From Actinomadura sp. WMMA1423 (GTDB taxonomy: Bacteria; Actinomycetota; Actinomycetes; Streptosporangiales; Streptosporangiaceae), in contig NZ_CP041244.1 in the NCBI RefSeq assembly GCF_006547145.1, forward strand, positions 3,720,001 through 3,784,000: a stretch of DNA of 64,000 nt, written 5' to 3'. The notes below the pieces were generated by a model, which worked only from the letters and a program-made list of their open reading frames with translations, did not search any database and had not been told where the DNA came from. Position numbers and translations under genes: made by a program. Positions 52,086 through 59,916 of this stretch are shown piece by piece. Numbering within the stretch: the first letter of the stretch is position 1; every line of letters starts with the position of its first letter.

Positions 52086-52892
52086 TCACATCCGGTCGGG
52101 TTGCGGGGACCCGAGGAGCTTCAGCCCGGCGGCCAGCACGCGCAGCGTGATCCCGCACAGGGCCAGCAAGGATCTCCTGGTGTCCTCGTCGACTTCGTAC
52201 TTCTGCACCGGGCAGCCCTCGTAGAAGGCCATGGAGAGCCTGGCGAGCCCGTAGAGGTACTCCACCAGCCGGTGCGGTTCCGCGGCCGCGCCCGCCAGTT
52301 CGACCATGACGCCGAACTTCAGCACGCGCTGCGCCAGGGCCCGGTCGGCCCCGATCACGACCGGCGCCGTGGCCGGCTCCGGCCTCAGCCCGCCCTTGAC
52401 GAAGACGGACTCCATCCGGCGGCCGGCGTACCTCACGGCGCCGGGCACGTAGCCGGTGAGCAAGGCCATGCGGTAGTGGTCGAACGAGGTCTCGCCGCAC
52501 CGGGGCACCGCCAGGTCGGCGCACGCCGCCCCGCCCGTGGCCATGGCCTGGGTGATCGCGGCCCGGACCTGTTCGAAGATCCACTCGTCACGCACCATGA
52601 GGTTGATGAAACCTCCGCTGACCTGGACGTCCGCGATGTCCGCGACGTCGAGCCCGGCGACGATCCGCCGTGCCACGTCCTCGGGAGCGAGCCCCAGGGG
52701 CCTGGCGAGCCGCATCGCGGCGCTGGTCTGCAGATCCGCGTGACGCGACGGCCGGACGTCGGGGTCGGTGTCCTCGCACTCCGGCCCGAAGGCGCTGTTC
52801 AGCGCCACACGGAACCGGGAGTCGAGCACCGGCACCGGCGACGGACCGGAGACGGTGACCCAGGATCGCGCGGGTTTCCTCTTACGTGTCAT
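52086..52892 (-). CDS. ArgRS paralogue lacking the catalytic core
   Basis: This intact 268-residue ORF starts with MTRKRKPARS and an ArgRS N-terminal domain (about 15-112; GPSPVPVLDSRFRVAL, RPSRHADLQTSAAM, DVQVSGGFINLMVRDEW). It then passes straight into the anticodon-binding region (about 125-268: CADLAVPR, YAGRRMESVFVKGGLRPEPATAP, AAAEPHRLVEYLYGLARLSMAFYEGCP, PQPDRM). About 330 residues of the full enzyme, including HVGH and the second signature, are absent. It therefore cannot activate arginine but keeps both tRNA-contacting domains. ATG 52892 follows AGGAGAA. Many substitutions without a frameshift suggest it is maintained. It could bind tRNA-Arg, pair with argS2, or be an early pseudogene. 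Confidence 0.8.
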   Translation of the reverse strand: MTRKRKPARSWVTVSGPSPVPVLDSRFRVALNSAFGPECEDTDPDVRPSRHADLQTSAAMRLARPLGLAPEDVARRIVAGLDVADIADVQVSGGFINLMVRDEWIFEQVRAAITQAMATGGAACADLAVPRCGETSFDHYRMALLTGYVPGAVRYAGRRMESVFVKGGLRPEPATAPVVIGADRALAQRVLKFGVMVELAGAAAEPHRLVEYLYGLARLSMAFYEGCPVQKYEVDEDTRRSLLALCGITLRVLAAGLKLLGSPQPDRM

Positions 52893-53013
52893 CGCACGGT
52901 TCTCCTGTCTGGTTTGATCGGTTCGCGGGACTGTCCCGCACCTGCTACCGTCCGCGACCGCCAAGGCGCGGCAACCGGGTTCGCGCCCCTACGACCGGCC
53001 GGACGGGCGCCCG
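52893..53013 (-). repeat. Duplicated leader of the core-less ArgRS gene (copy 2)
   Basis: This is the counterpart of 51731-51850. It overlaps the last codons of the membrane-protein gene, whose TAG (52989-52991) corresponds to the TAG at 51825-51827 in copy 1. Confidence 0.85.
52925..52939 (-). promoter_or_regulatory. Perfect 15-base palindrome in the core-less ArgRS leader
   Basis: GCGGGAC-T-GTCCCGC is an exact 7+1+7 inverted repeat 33-47 bases before the start codon, in the same place as its partner at 51763-51777. Conservation at equal distance in both copies supports a regulatory role. Confidence 0.65.
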
Positions 53014-53729
53014 GCGATCAGGTCGCTCAGCCAGTCCCCGAAGCGCTGGACGGGCAGCCGGTACCGGCGCTCCCGGACCCGGGCCCGCCGCTCCTTGCGG
53101 GACCCCTCCGCGTAGCGGCGCCGGGCCCACGGCGAGTCCGGCCGGGCCAGCCGGACGGCCCCGATGATCGCGACCAGGCCGATGAACAGGCCGATGACGC
53201 CCGTCCAGACCTTGCCCTTGAGCAGGGCGATCACCGCGACGCACAGGTTGAACAGCAGGACGCCCGCGATGCCCCACACCCCGTCCCCGGCGGCGTCGTT
53301 CGCGCCCAGGGGCCGCAGACCCAGCAGCATCAGCCCGCACAGCGCGATCGTGATGAAGACGACCTCCACCGACAGCCGGCCCTGGTCGGTCCAGTAGACG
53401 TCCTCGAGGTGCAGCACCAGCGCGAACTCGTCGAGGACGAGCGCGGTCCCCGCCCCGAACACGCCCGCCGCTGCCGCCGCCCACCCGGACGAGCCGTCCT
53501 GCACCGCCAGCCCGCCCACGCCGCCGACGCACATGAACACGAGCCCGAACACGACGTGGTGGATGTGCTGCCCGCCGGGCGCCACGTTGCCCGGCCACCA
53601 CCGCACCTGCCGCCGGATCATCCGCACGCTGAACCGGATGAACAGGAAGGCCAGGATGAACGCCACGAGGAAGCAGAACAGCCGGAGCCGCCCGGCGTCC
53701 GCGATCTCGCGCGTGAACCATGCCCCCAC
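52989..53729 (-). CDS. Integral membrane protein with HIHH and DEFALVLHLED motifs
   Basis: The 246-residue protein has about six hydrophobic helices. Motifs typical of a conserved actinobacterial family are GGQHIHHVVFGLVFM after the first helix and LDEFALVLHLEDVYWTDQGR between helices. The clustered His, Asp and Glu suggest metal binding, but no function is known. The C-terminus is basic. GTG 53729 is the best start; a longer frame upstream runs through the divergent gene's promoter. A fossil copy of this gene lies at 51825-51875. Confidence 0.8.
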   Translation of the reverse strand: MGAWFTREIADAGRLRLFCFLVAFILAFLFIRFSVRMIRRQVRWWPGNVAPGGQHIHHVVFGLVFMCVGGVGGLAVQDGSSGWAAAAAGVFGAGTALVLDEFALVLHLEDVYWTDQGRLSVEVVFITIALCGLMLLGLRPLGANDAAGDGVWGIAGVLLFNLCVAVIALLKGKVWTGVIGLFIGLVAIIGAVRLARPDSPWARRRYAEGSRKERRARVRERRYRLPVQRFGDWLSDLIAGRPSGRS

Positions 53730-53952
53730 ACCGCCTCCCTTCCCCGAGGCGGGTAAAGCCCACCTCAGCGGCGCCGAGACCCGCCGCGGCCGCCGGCGCG
53801 CCCCCACCCGTGCGGGGGGTGAGGCGGCCGGGATCTCCCTCCGGCGGGTGAGGCCGGGGCACGGGCCGTTCCGTGAGATTGAGGGGCGGCCGGGGGCCGG
53901 ACGGCCGCCCGCGCCGAACCGCCCGACGTCCACCCCGCGACGGGAGACCCTC

Positions 53953-54960
53953 ATGACACGAGCGACCACGGTCCCGGCCGATCGATCAGCTGCGGGCCCG
54001 TGCGCGGCCGGCTGGCCGAGCCGGGCGCCGTACGCGGCGCTCGCCTGGTCCGTGCTGGGCACGGCGGCAGGGCTGTACTGGGCGCTCGGCGGGGACGCCG
54101 CCTACCGCTTCGCCCATCCGGATCGTCCCGAACCCGTGGGAGCGCTCATCACCGCCGGGTGCCTGCTGGGCACGGCGACGGCGACCGCGATGATCCGGGG
54201 CTGGGCCGTCCCGCGCCGGGCCGTCATCGCGTCCGGCACGGCGGCCGCGGCGTTCCTCCTGGTCATCGCCCCCGGCGCGCTGCTGCTGGAAACGGTCAAC
54301 CTCCTGCTGCTGGAGACGCTGCGGCCCGTCGACCTGGCGGCGTTCGCCGACCACGCCGCGGCGATGGGCGGCGGGGTCGTCTGGGCCGCCGCCACGCTGG
54401 CCTACGCCCGCGGCACCCGTTCCGCCTGCCCTCGCTGCGGCCGCACCGGCCCCGCGCACGGCGCGGGACCGCGCTGGGGACGCCGGGTCACCCATGCCGC
54501 CGCCCTGGCTCCCCTGCCCTACAGCCTGTGGCGGCTCGCCTGGGTCTTCGGCATCCCCATCGGCATCACCGCGACCGATCTGCACCAGCTGCGGCACGGT
54601 CCCGGCCTCGGCATCCCCGGTCTCGTCGCGCTCACCGTGCTCTCCGAGGCGGCGGCCCTGCCCGTCCTAGGCCTCGTCCACCGGTGGGGCGAGGTCTTCC
54701 CGCGCTGGATCCCCCGCCTGGGCGGCAGGCCGGTGCCGCCCCGCACCGCCATCGTTCCCGGCGCCGTCGTCGCCCTGATGCTCACGGCCATCAGCGGGAT
54801 GATCCTCCGCCAGGGCGTGGCCATGGAGGACGGGGACTGGCCGATCGTCGGCCCCATCGCCACCCTGGGCTTCGTCGCGTGGGGACCGCTGATCGGCGCC
54901 GCCACGCTCGCCTACTACTACCGCCGCCGAGGCCCCTGCACCGGCTGCGGCCTCCACTAG
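53953..54960 (+). CDS. Multi-helix membrane protein of unknown function
   Basis: The 335-residue product has about eight hydrophobic segments and two cysteine pairs (CPRCG near the middle and CTGCG at the C-terminus) that may bind a metal. No family is recognised. ATG 53953 is used. Its last 294 bases are overlapped by the convergent MFS frame on the other strand, so one of the two annotations may be wrong about its end. It is divergent from the membrane protein gene. Confidence 0.72.
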   Translation: MTRATTVPADRSAAGPCAAGWPSRAPYAALAWSVLGTAAGLYWALGGDAAYRFAHPDRPEPVGALITAGCLLGTATATAMIRGWAVPRRAVIASGTAAAAFLLVIAPGALLLETVNLLLLETLRPVDLAAFADHAAAMGGGVVWAAATLAYARGTRSACPRCGRTGPAHGAGPRWGRRVTHAAALAPLPYSLWRLAWVFGIPIGITATDLHQLRHGPGLGIPGLVALTVLSEAAALPVLGLVHRWGEVFPRWIPRLGGRPVPPRTAIVPGAVVALMLTAISGMILRQGVAMEDGDWPIVGPIATLGFVAWGPLIGAATLAYYYRRRGPCTGCGLH

Positions 54961-56331
54961 AGGGGGACGTCGGCGGAGGCCGAACCAGACGAGGACCGTA
55001 CTGGCCAGCGTCACGGCCACGTCCACGCCCAGCGCGAGGCGGATACCGGTCAGTTCCACGCTCTGCGTAGCGGCCACCGAACCGAGGATCGGAATGCCGA
55101 TCGTGATGGCCACCTGCTGGGTCATCAGCGTCAAGCCGGTCGCCAGACCCTGCTCCTCGTCCGGGAGCCCGGAGGTGCCGGTCACGGTGTAGGCCACGAT
55201 CGCCGTCACGTGTCCGAAGAAGCCCACGAACAGCGCGGGGATCAGGATCGCGAGCGCCGTCCGGTCGGTGCCGAGGAGCACCAGGGGCAGGGTCGCCAGG
55301 CCCTGCACGGCCAGCCCGCACGTCAGGACGGCCCGACCGCCGAAGCGCCCGATGAGGCGCCCGGCGATCACTCCGGCGCCGACGGACGCCAGACCCGGGA
55401 CGCCGAAGACCAGGCCGGTCGCCAGCGGGGAGAAGCCGAGGACGTTCTGCAGGTACAGCGTCGTCAGGAAGATCATGGCGGGCTCCATGGCGAAGACCAC
55501 GAGGCCCGCGTAGTTGCCCCATTTCACCGTCGGCCGCCGGAGGATGCGCACCGGGGCGAGCGGCGCGGGAGAGCGCAGCTCGATCACCCAGAAGGCGGAC
55601 AGCAGCACCACTCCGGCGATCGCCGCTGGAACGTCCTGCTCGATGATCGCGTAGATCGCCGCCAGCAGTCCCCCGGTCACGGTCACCGCGCCGGGCAGGT
55701 CGAGCCGGAGCCGGGCGGGCCGGCTGCTCTCGCCGATCAGGGCGGGGGTCGCCAGCAGCACGGCCACGGCGACCGGGACGTTGATGAAGAAGGCCGCCCG
55801 CCAGCCCAGCAGGCTCACCAGGGCGCCGCCGACCAGGGCGCCGACGGTGAAGCCCCCGGACAACAGGGCGCCATTGAGGCCGAGGACGCGCTCGCGCAGC
55901 GGGCCCTCCGCGAACGTGCTGGTGATCAAGGAGAGTGCCGCGGGGGTCGCCATCGCGGTGGCGAACCCCTGCAGCGCCCGCGCGGTCAGGAGGGTCTCGG
56001 GGCTCGAGGCGAAGCCGCCCAGCAGCGAGGCTCCGGTCAGCAGCGCCATCCCGGCGAGGAACAGCCTGCGGCGACCGAACAGGTCCGCCATCCGGCCGAA
56101 CACCAGCGTGAATCCGGCGGCGGGCAGCGCGTACGCGGCGGTGATCCAGGGCAGCCCGTCGACGCCCAGCCCGACGCCCGCCCCGGCCACCGGGAGGGCG
56201 ACGTTCAGGATGGAGAAGTCGACGGCCAGCGTGAACCCGGCGCCGAGCAGGACCAGCAGGACCAGCCGCTGCCTGCCGCCGATGCGCGGGGGTGAGGTCG
56301 TTTCCGTGGGCATGGTCGTTTTCGTGGGCAT
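54667..56331 (-). CDS. MFS drug-efflux-type transporter with run-on C-terminus
   Basis: The core (about 1-460) has 14 or so hydrophobic segments, starts VLLVLLGAGFTLAVDFSILNVALP and has FGRMADLFGRRRLFLAG, as in DHA2-type proton-driven exporters. After VWFGLRRRPPL the frame continues for about 100 residues of polar, low-complexity sequence (GGADQRSPRDEAQGGDGAD) that is antisense to the convergent gene. This suggests the original stop was lost. ATG 56331 follows GGAAGGGG at about 10 bases. Direct repeats around the two candidate ATG codons are present. Confidence 0.85.
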   Translation of the reverse strand: MPTKTTMPTETTSPPRIGGRQRLVLLVLLGAGFTLAVDFSILNVALPVAGAGVGLGVDGLPWITAAYALPAAGFTLVFGRMADLFGRRRLFLAGMALLTGASLLGGFASSPETLLTARALQGFATAMATPAALSLITSTFAEGPLRERVLGLNGALLSGGFTVGALVGGALVSLLGWRAAFFINVPVAVAVLLATPALIGESSRPARLRLDLPGAVTVTGGLLAAIYAIIEQDVPAAIAGVVLLSAFWVIELRSPAPLAPVRILRRPTVKWGNYAGLVVFAMEPAMIFLTTLYLQNVLGFSPLATGLVFGVPGLASVGAGVIAGRLIGRFGGRAVLTCGLAVQGLATLPLVLLGTDRTALAILIPALFVGFFGHVTAIVAYTVTGTSGLPDEEQGLATGLTLMTQQVAITIGIPILGSVAATQSVELTGIRLALGVDVAVTLASTVLVWFGLRRRPPLVEAAAGAGASAAVVVGERGGADQRSPRDEAQGGDGADDRPVPVLHGHALAEDHPADGREHQGDDGAGNDGGAGRHRPAAQAGDPAREDLAPPVDEA

Positions 56332-56430
56332 GGCAAGACGCCCCTTCCGCAAGGAATGTGAAGTCGCCGGACGATCAGGACGCCGTCCGGTGTGAGATGG
56401 CCGTGAACGGCCGATGGCATGCCGGGACGG

Positions 56431-56784
56431 CTAGCGGGCGTCGCGCTCCGCTGCTTCGGCGAGGCGCTTGATGTTCGCCAGGCGCCGGTCCCAGTCGGCC
56501 GCGAGCGAGGCCATCCACCGGGCCGTCGCGTTGAGGGCCGCGGGCCGCACCGCGTACCGCACCTCGCGGCCGACCCTGCTGCTGGAGACCAGTTCCGCCG
56601 CGTCCAGGACGCCGAGGTGCTTGACCACCGCCTGCCGCGAGACCGGGAGCCCCTCGGCGAGGGTCGTGGCGGTGGCCTCGCCCCGTTCGGCGAGCAGGTC
56701 GAGCAGGCGGCGCCGCGTCGGATCGGCCAGCGCGGCGAGGACGCTGTCGACCGGCGCGGCGCCGTCGGCGGGGGTGTCGGTCAC
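56431..56784 (-). CDS. ArsR-family repressor
   Basis: The 117-residue protein is a typical ArsR winged helix: VLAALADPTRRRLLDLLAER, then TTLAEGLPVSRQAVVKHLGVL and VGREVRYAVRP. No metal-binding ELCVCDL motif is present, so it belongs to the SRPBCC-linked group rather than metal sensors. GTG 56784 overlaps the SRPBCC stop by 4 bases, so both proteins are co-translated. Its operators are probably the inverted repeats at 57247-57297. Confidence 0.92.
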   Translation of the reverse strand: MTDTPADGAAPVDSVLAALADPTRRRLLDLLAERGEATATTLAEGLPVSRQAVVKHLGVLDAAELVSSSRVGREVRYAVRPAALNATARWMASLAADWDRRLANIKRLAEAAERDAR

Positions 56785-57218
56785 GCGGATTCGACGCGGT
56801 TCTTGAAGGCGTCCAGGACCTGGGGCCAGCCGCCGGTGTTGTCCTGCACGGCCTTGCGGCGCAGGTCCTCGGATCCGGCCAGGGTCTCGAACCCGCTCTC
56901 GACGACGCGGAGCCGCGTCCCGCCGTCCTCCTCGGTCAGCGTGAACTCCACCAGGGTGCTGTTGTCGTCGCGCAGGTCCTCTCCAGGGAAGGCGCTGACC
57001 CAGCGGTAGGCGACGTAGGTCGGCGGGTCGACCTTCTCCACGCGCACGGGGAAGTCGCCGTGCTCGGCGCTCTTCACCACCATCGACTCGCCTTCCGCGG
57101 CCCCGCCGGGCGGGCCCGGCACGTCGGCCACCCAGAACCCGGGGTCGGCCACCAGCGACCAGACCCGCTCCAAGGATGCCGCGATGAGGGTTTCGCGTTC
57201 AATCCGGTTCTCGCTCAT
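56781..57218 (-). CDS. SRPBCC (AHSA1-like) ligand-binding protein
   Basis: The 145-residue protein has the START-like fold of the AHSA1 family: IERETLIAASLERVWSLVADPGFW, TYVAYRWVSAFPGED, LVEFTLTEEDGGTRLRVVESGFE and a terminal helix GGWPQVLDAFKNRV. ArsR-SRPBCC pairs are widespread, and the SRPBCC partner may bind a hydrophobic ligand. Gene order here is SRPBCC first. ATG 57218 is chosen because GGGGAG lies upstream; an ATG at 57233 is possible. Confidence 0.9.
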   Translation of the reverse strand: MSENRIERETLIAASLERVWSLVADPGFWVADVPGPPGGAAEGESMVVKSAEHGDFPVRVEKVDPPTYVAYRWVSAFPGEDLRDDNSTLVEFTLTEEDGGTRLRVVESGFETLAGSEDLRRKAVQDNTGGWPQVLDAFKNRVESA

Positions 57219-57246
57219 CTGACTGCTCCCCATCTCGATCGTTGTC

Positions 57247-57297
57247 TGCAACCTCAGGGTTGCACATGTGCTCGTCGATGCGCAACCTTTCGGTTGC
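57247..57297. promoter_or_regulatory. Two GCAACC-n4-GGTTGC operators
   Basis: GCAACC-TCAG-GGTTGC (57248-57263, extended by T/A to 18 bases) and GCAACC-TTTC-GGTTGC (57282-57297) are near-identical inverted repeats with centres 34 bases apart. A third half-site GGTTGCA lies near 57379. They lie in the divergent promoter and fit binding of the downstream ArsR protein. Confidence 0.8.
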
Positions 57298-57438
57298 ACC
57301 AAAGCGCCCCGGATGCCCGTCCGGGATCCGCACGCCCCTCCCAGCTCGGAGGTGGGAGGCCGCGTCCCGATGACCTGCGGTTGCACTGGTGAGGGACCCT
57401 GGAGAGGATGATCGCCACGGTGCAGCGAAGGCGGCGAT

Positions 57439-57918
57439 ATGGACATCTCAGTCAGATACGAGCCCTCCAAGGACGAGGTGACCCGAGCTTTCACCCAGGG
57501 TTTCAAGGGGCAGCTCACGGTCCTGTACGCGGTCCTCGCCGTCGCCCTGGTCGGGGGCGCGGCATTCAGGTTCGCCACGGGCGACCTGGGAATGGGCATC
57601 GGCATGCTGGCGGCCGCGGTCGTGAGCCCCGTGGTGGGGACGTGGTGGCTCCGCAGGCGCGCACGTCGGATGCTCGCGTTCCTCTGCGTCCCCACGACGG
57701 TGCGGGTGACCGACAGCGGCTACGAGTGCCTGACGGACGAGTCCACCACGGCCATGCGGTGGACCATGTTCTCCCACGTGTACTCCACCCCGGAGTTCTG
57801 GCTGCTGTATGTGAACAACCAGCCCGCGGCCTTCCTCCCCAGGGCCGCCTTCGACACCGCACAGCAGGGCGAGATCGACGCCTTCCTCGCCGCTCGCGAG
57901 ATCAGTCGGAGTCGGTGA
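57439..57918 (+). CDS. YcxB-like membrane protein
   Basis: The 159-residue product has two hydrophobic helices (about 26-65) and then a cytosolic domain with TMFSHVYSTPEFWLLYVNNQ and AFLPRAAFD, the conserved C-terminal sequence of YcxB-like proteins. Function is unknown. ATG 57439 is used. It is divergent from the SRPBCC gene and may share its operators. Its last 17 bases overlap the convergent DUF6183-like gene. Confidence 0.82.
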   Translation: MDISVRYEPSKDEVTRAFTQGFKGQLTVLYAVLAVALVGGAAFRFATGDLGMGIGMLAAAVVSPVVGTWWLRRRARRMLAFLCVPTTVRVTDSGYECLTDESTTAMRWTMFSHVYSTPEFWLLYVNNQPAAFLPRAAFDTAQQGEIDAFLAAREISRSR

Positions 57919-59020
57919 CGGCCACGACCGCCACCGTCCGGCGGTCCGGGCGCAGGACGGCGATGCCGACGTCCAGCGGCGGGACGACCTGGAGGTGCCA
58001 GTCCGAGCCGTAGAAGAGCCAGGCGCACCGGTCGGCGGCCCGCTCGATCGCCGTGAAGTCGCCCTCCTGGACCCCGGCCAAGGCCGCCAGCGACTCCCAC
58101 GAAGCCTTGCGCGCGTAGCCGCCGCCCATCCTGGGGCCGCACGCACCGCCGCCCGCGGCACCGCCGAAGAGCGTCCGCAGCACGTCGGCGGTCGTCACCC
58201 GCCGCACTCCGGCCACGCCGGCGGCGGTGCTGGCGGCGGTGCTGGCGGCGGGGAGGGCGCGCAGCACCGAGGCGCCGAAGTCGCCGGGGGCGAGCGGCGA
58301 GCCCAACCGGAAAAGCGCGGCCTCCTGCACGTCGTCGCCCGGCGGCCAGTGGCGGTAGGCGCTCAGTGCCTGCCGCGCGCCGGGCCAGTCGACCGCCGCG
58401 GCCTGGAGCTCCAGCCCGGAGGGGCCCGGCGCGTCCGGTGCCCCGTCGCCGAGAGAGGGCCACCGCTGCCCCGCCAGGCCGGTGGGGTACCGGGCCAGGC
58501 CGAGATGCCGCTCGGCTCCGACCGGGTGCAGGGGCAGGTCCGCGAGCGGGTGCCCGGATGCGCGCAGCCGGTCGGCGAATCCCGCGGCGGACGTCGCGTC
58601 GTAGCGCAGCGCGGTCTCCTGGAGCAGGCAGGCCGCGAGCTCGTCCGACGCCTCGGCGCCGTCGAAGACCGCGAGGAGATGCTCGGGAGGCTGGTCGCAG
58701 GCCAGCAGGGCGGCGATCTCGGGCAGGGTGTAGCGGAGATCGCCACGCCACGTCCGTCCCTCCGCGGCGAGGGTCCGGACGCTCGCGATGCGGCCCGCGC
58801 CCCCCGGCGCGCTCGCCAGCCGCCGCAACGCGACCTCGAAGGCGTATCCCATGGGACTGGCCGGCTTCTCGATCCGCAGCAGCGCGGCGAGCAGCCCCTC
58901 CAGCCACTCGGGCCCGGCCTTCTGGACGGTGTTGTCGGTGACCTTGACCGCCCTGTTCCAGTGCCGGTCCCTGTAGGTGTCCGCCAGCCCCAGCCGCCGG
59001 ACGGCCTCCCCGATCTCCAT
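57902..59020 (-). CDS. DUF6183-like protein
   Basis: The 372-residue protein has no membrane segments. Recognisable blocks are DTYRDRHWNRAVKVTDNTVQ, PMGYAFEVALRRLASAPGG and, near the end, GPRMGGGYARKASWESLAAL with DVGIAVLRPDRRTVAVVAVT. They resemble DUF6183 of actinobacteria (recalled, not searched). A short AAST repeat (AASTAASTAAG) lies about two-thirds along. ATG 59020 is chosen. The family function is unknown. Confidence 0.65.
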   Translation of the reverse strand: MEIGEAVRRLGLADTYRDRHWNRAVKVTDNTVQKAGPEWLEGLLAALLRIEKPASPMGYAFEVALRRLASAPGGAGRIASVRTLAAEGRTWRGDLRYTLPEIAALLACDQPPEHLLAVFDGAEASDELAACLLQETALRYDATSAAGFADRLRASGHPLADLPLHPVGAERHLGLARYPTGLAGQRWPSLGDGAPDAPGPSGLELQAAAVDWPGARQALSAYRHWPPGDDVQEAALFRLGSPLAPGDFGASVLRALPAASTAASTAAGVAGVRRVTTADVLRTLFGGAAGGGACGPRMGGGYARKASWESLAALAGVQEGDFTAIERAADRCAWLFYGSDWHLQVVPPLDVGIAVLRPDRRTVAVVAVTDSD

Positions 59021-59057
59021 GGCCCGAAGTGTCACACACCCGGACCGATCAGGCGGC

Positions 59058-59852
59058 TCAGCGACCCTGGAAGTCCGGGGGGCGGTTCTCAAGGAAGGCG
59101 GTGATGCCCTCCTTGGCGTCCTCGGTGGCGGACAGTTCGACCAGCTCGGACAGCAGGTGGGCGACCTGGTCCTCCAGCGGGCGGCCCTCGACGGCGAAGA
59201 ACGCGTCGCGTCCGCGGCGCAGGCCCACGGGGCTCTTGGCGGCGATCACGCGGGCCAGCTCGTCCACGCGGGAGTCCAGTTCGGCTCGCGGGACGGCCTC
59301 GGTGACCAGGCCGATGTCGCGGCCCTCGGCGGCGGTGACGCGGGCGCCGGTGTAGTAGAGCCTGAAGGCGTGCTTCGGGGCGACGTTCCGGTTGATGATC
59401 GCCATGATCATCATGGGCCAGAGGCCGACGTTGACCTCCGGGGTGGCGAGCTTGACGTCGTCGGCCGCGATCACCAGGTCGCAGGCGGCGGCGAGGCCGA
59501 GACCGCCCGCGACGGCGTGCCCGGCCAGCCGCGCGATGATCGGCTTGCCGAGCTTCGGGAACGCCGTGAACAGGCGGAAGGGGGCGCTCTCGCGGACGGC
59601 GCCGGCGTCGGCCACCGAGCGGCCGTCCGCCTGCGCCCGGCCGAGGCCGCCGAGGTCGGCGCCCGCGCAGAACGCCCGATCGCCGGCGCCCGTCAGGACG
59701 ATCACCCGGACCTCCGGGTCGGCCTTGGCCCGCTCGAACGCCTCGAGCAGCTCGCCGATCATCTGGTCGCTGAGCGCGTTGCGGGCGTCCGGGCGGTTCA
59801 GCGTGATCCGCGCGATCCGCTCGTCCGCCGAATACAGGATCGTCTCGAACAT
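59058..59852 (-). CDS. Enoyl-CoA hydratase/isomerase
   Basis: The 264-residue crotonase-fold enzyme has ITLNRPDARNALSDQM, the oxyanion site GAGDRAFCAGADLGG, GHAVAGGLGLAAACDLVIAA and TPEVNVGLWP with the catalytic glutamate. It ends with FLENRPPDFQG, a common C-terminus. Hydration of trans-2-enoyl-CoA in beta-oxidation is the likely role, next to a thiolase. ATG 59852 starts the family N-terminus; ATG 59864 is an alternative. A terminator lies between it and the thiolase gene. Confidence 0.92.
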   Translation of the reverse strand: MFETILYSADERIARITLNRPDARNALSDQMIGELLEAFERAKADPEVRVIVLTGAGDRAFCAGADLGGLGRAQADGRSVADAGAVRESAPFRLFTAFPKLGKPIIARLAGHAVAGGLGLAAACDLVIAADDVKLATPEVNVGLWPMMIMAIINRNVAPKHAFRLYYTGARVTAAEGRDIGLVTEAVPRAELDSRVDELARVIAAKSPVGLRRGRDAFFAVEGRPLEDQVAHLLSELVELSATEDAKEGITAFLENRPPDFQGR

Positions 59853-59876
59853 GTCGCCGCCCATTCCCGAACGGTA

Positions 59877-59906
59877 CCGCCCCCTGGAGCGGGCTCCAGG
59901 GGGCGG
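59877..59906. terminator. 14-bp hairpin after the thiolase gene
   Basis: Arms ccgccccctggagc (59877-59890) and gctccagggggcgg (59893-59906) pair perfectly around gg. It lies 10 bases beyond the thiolase stop on the minus strand and separates it from the enoyl-CoA hydratase gene. Confidence 0.7.
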
Positions 59907-59916
59907 TCCGGCGGAC

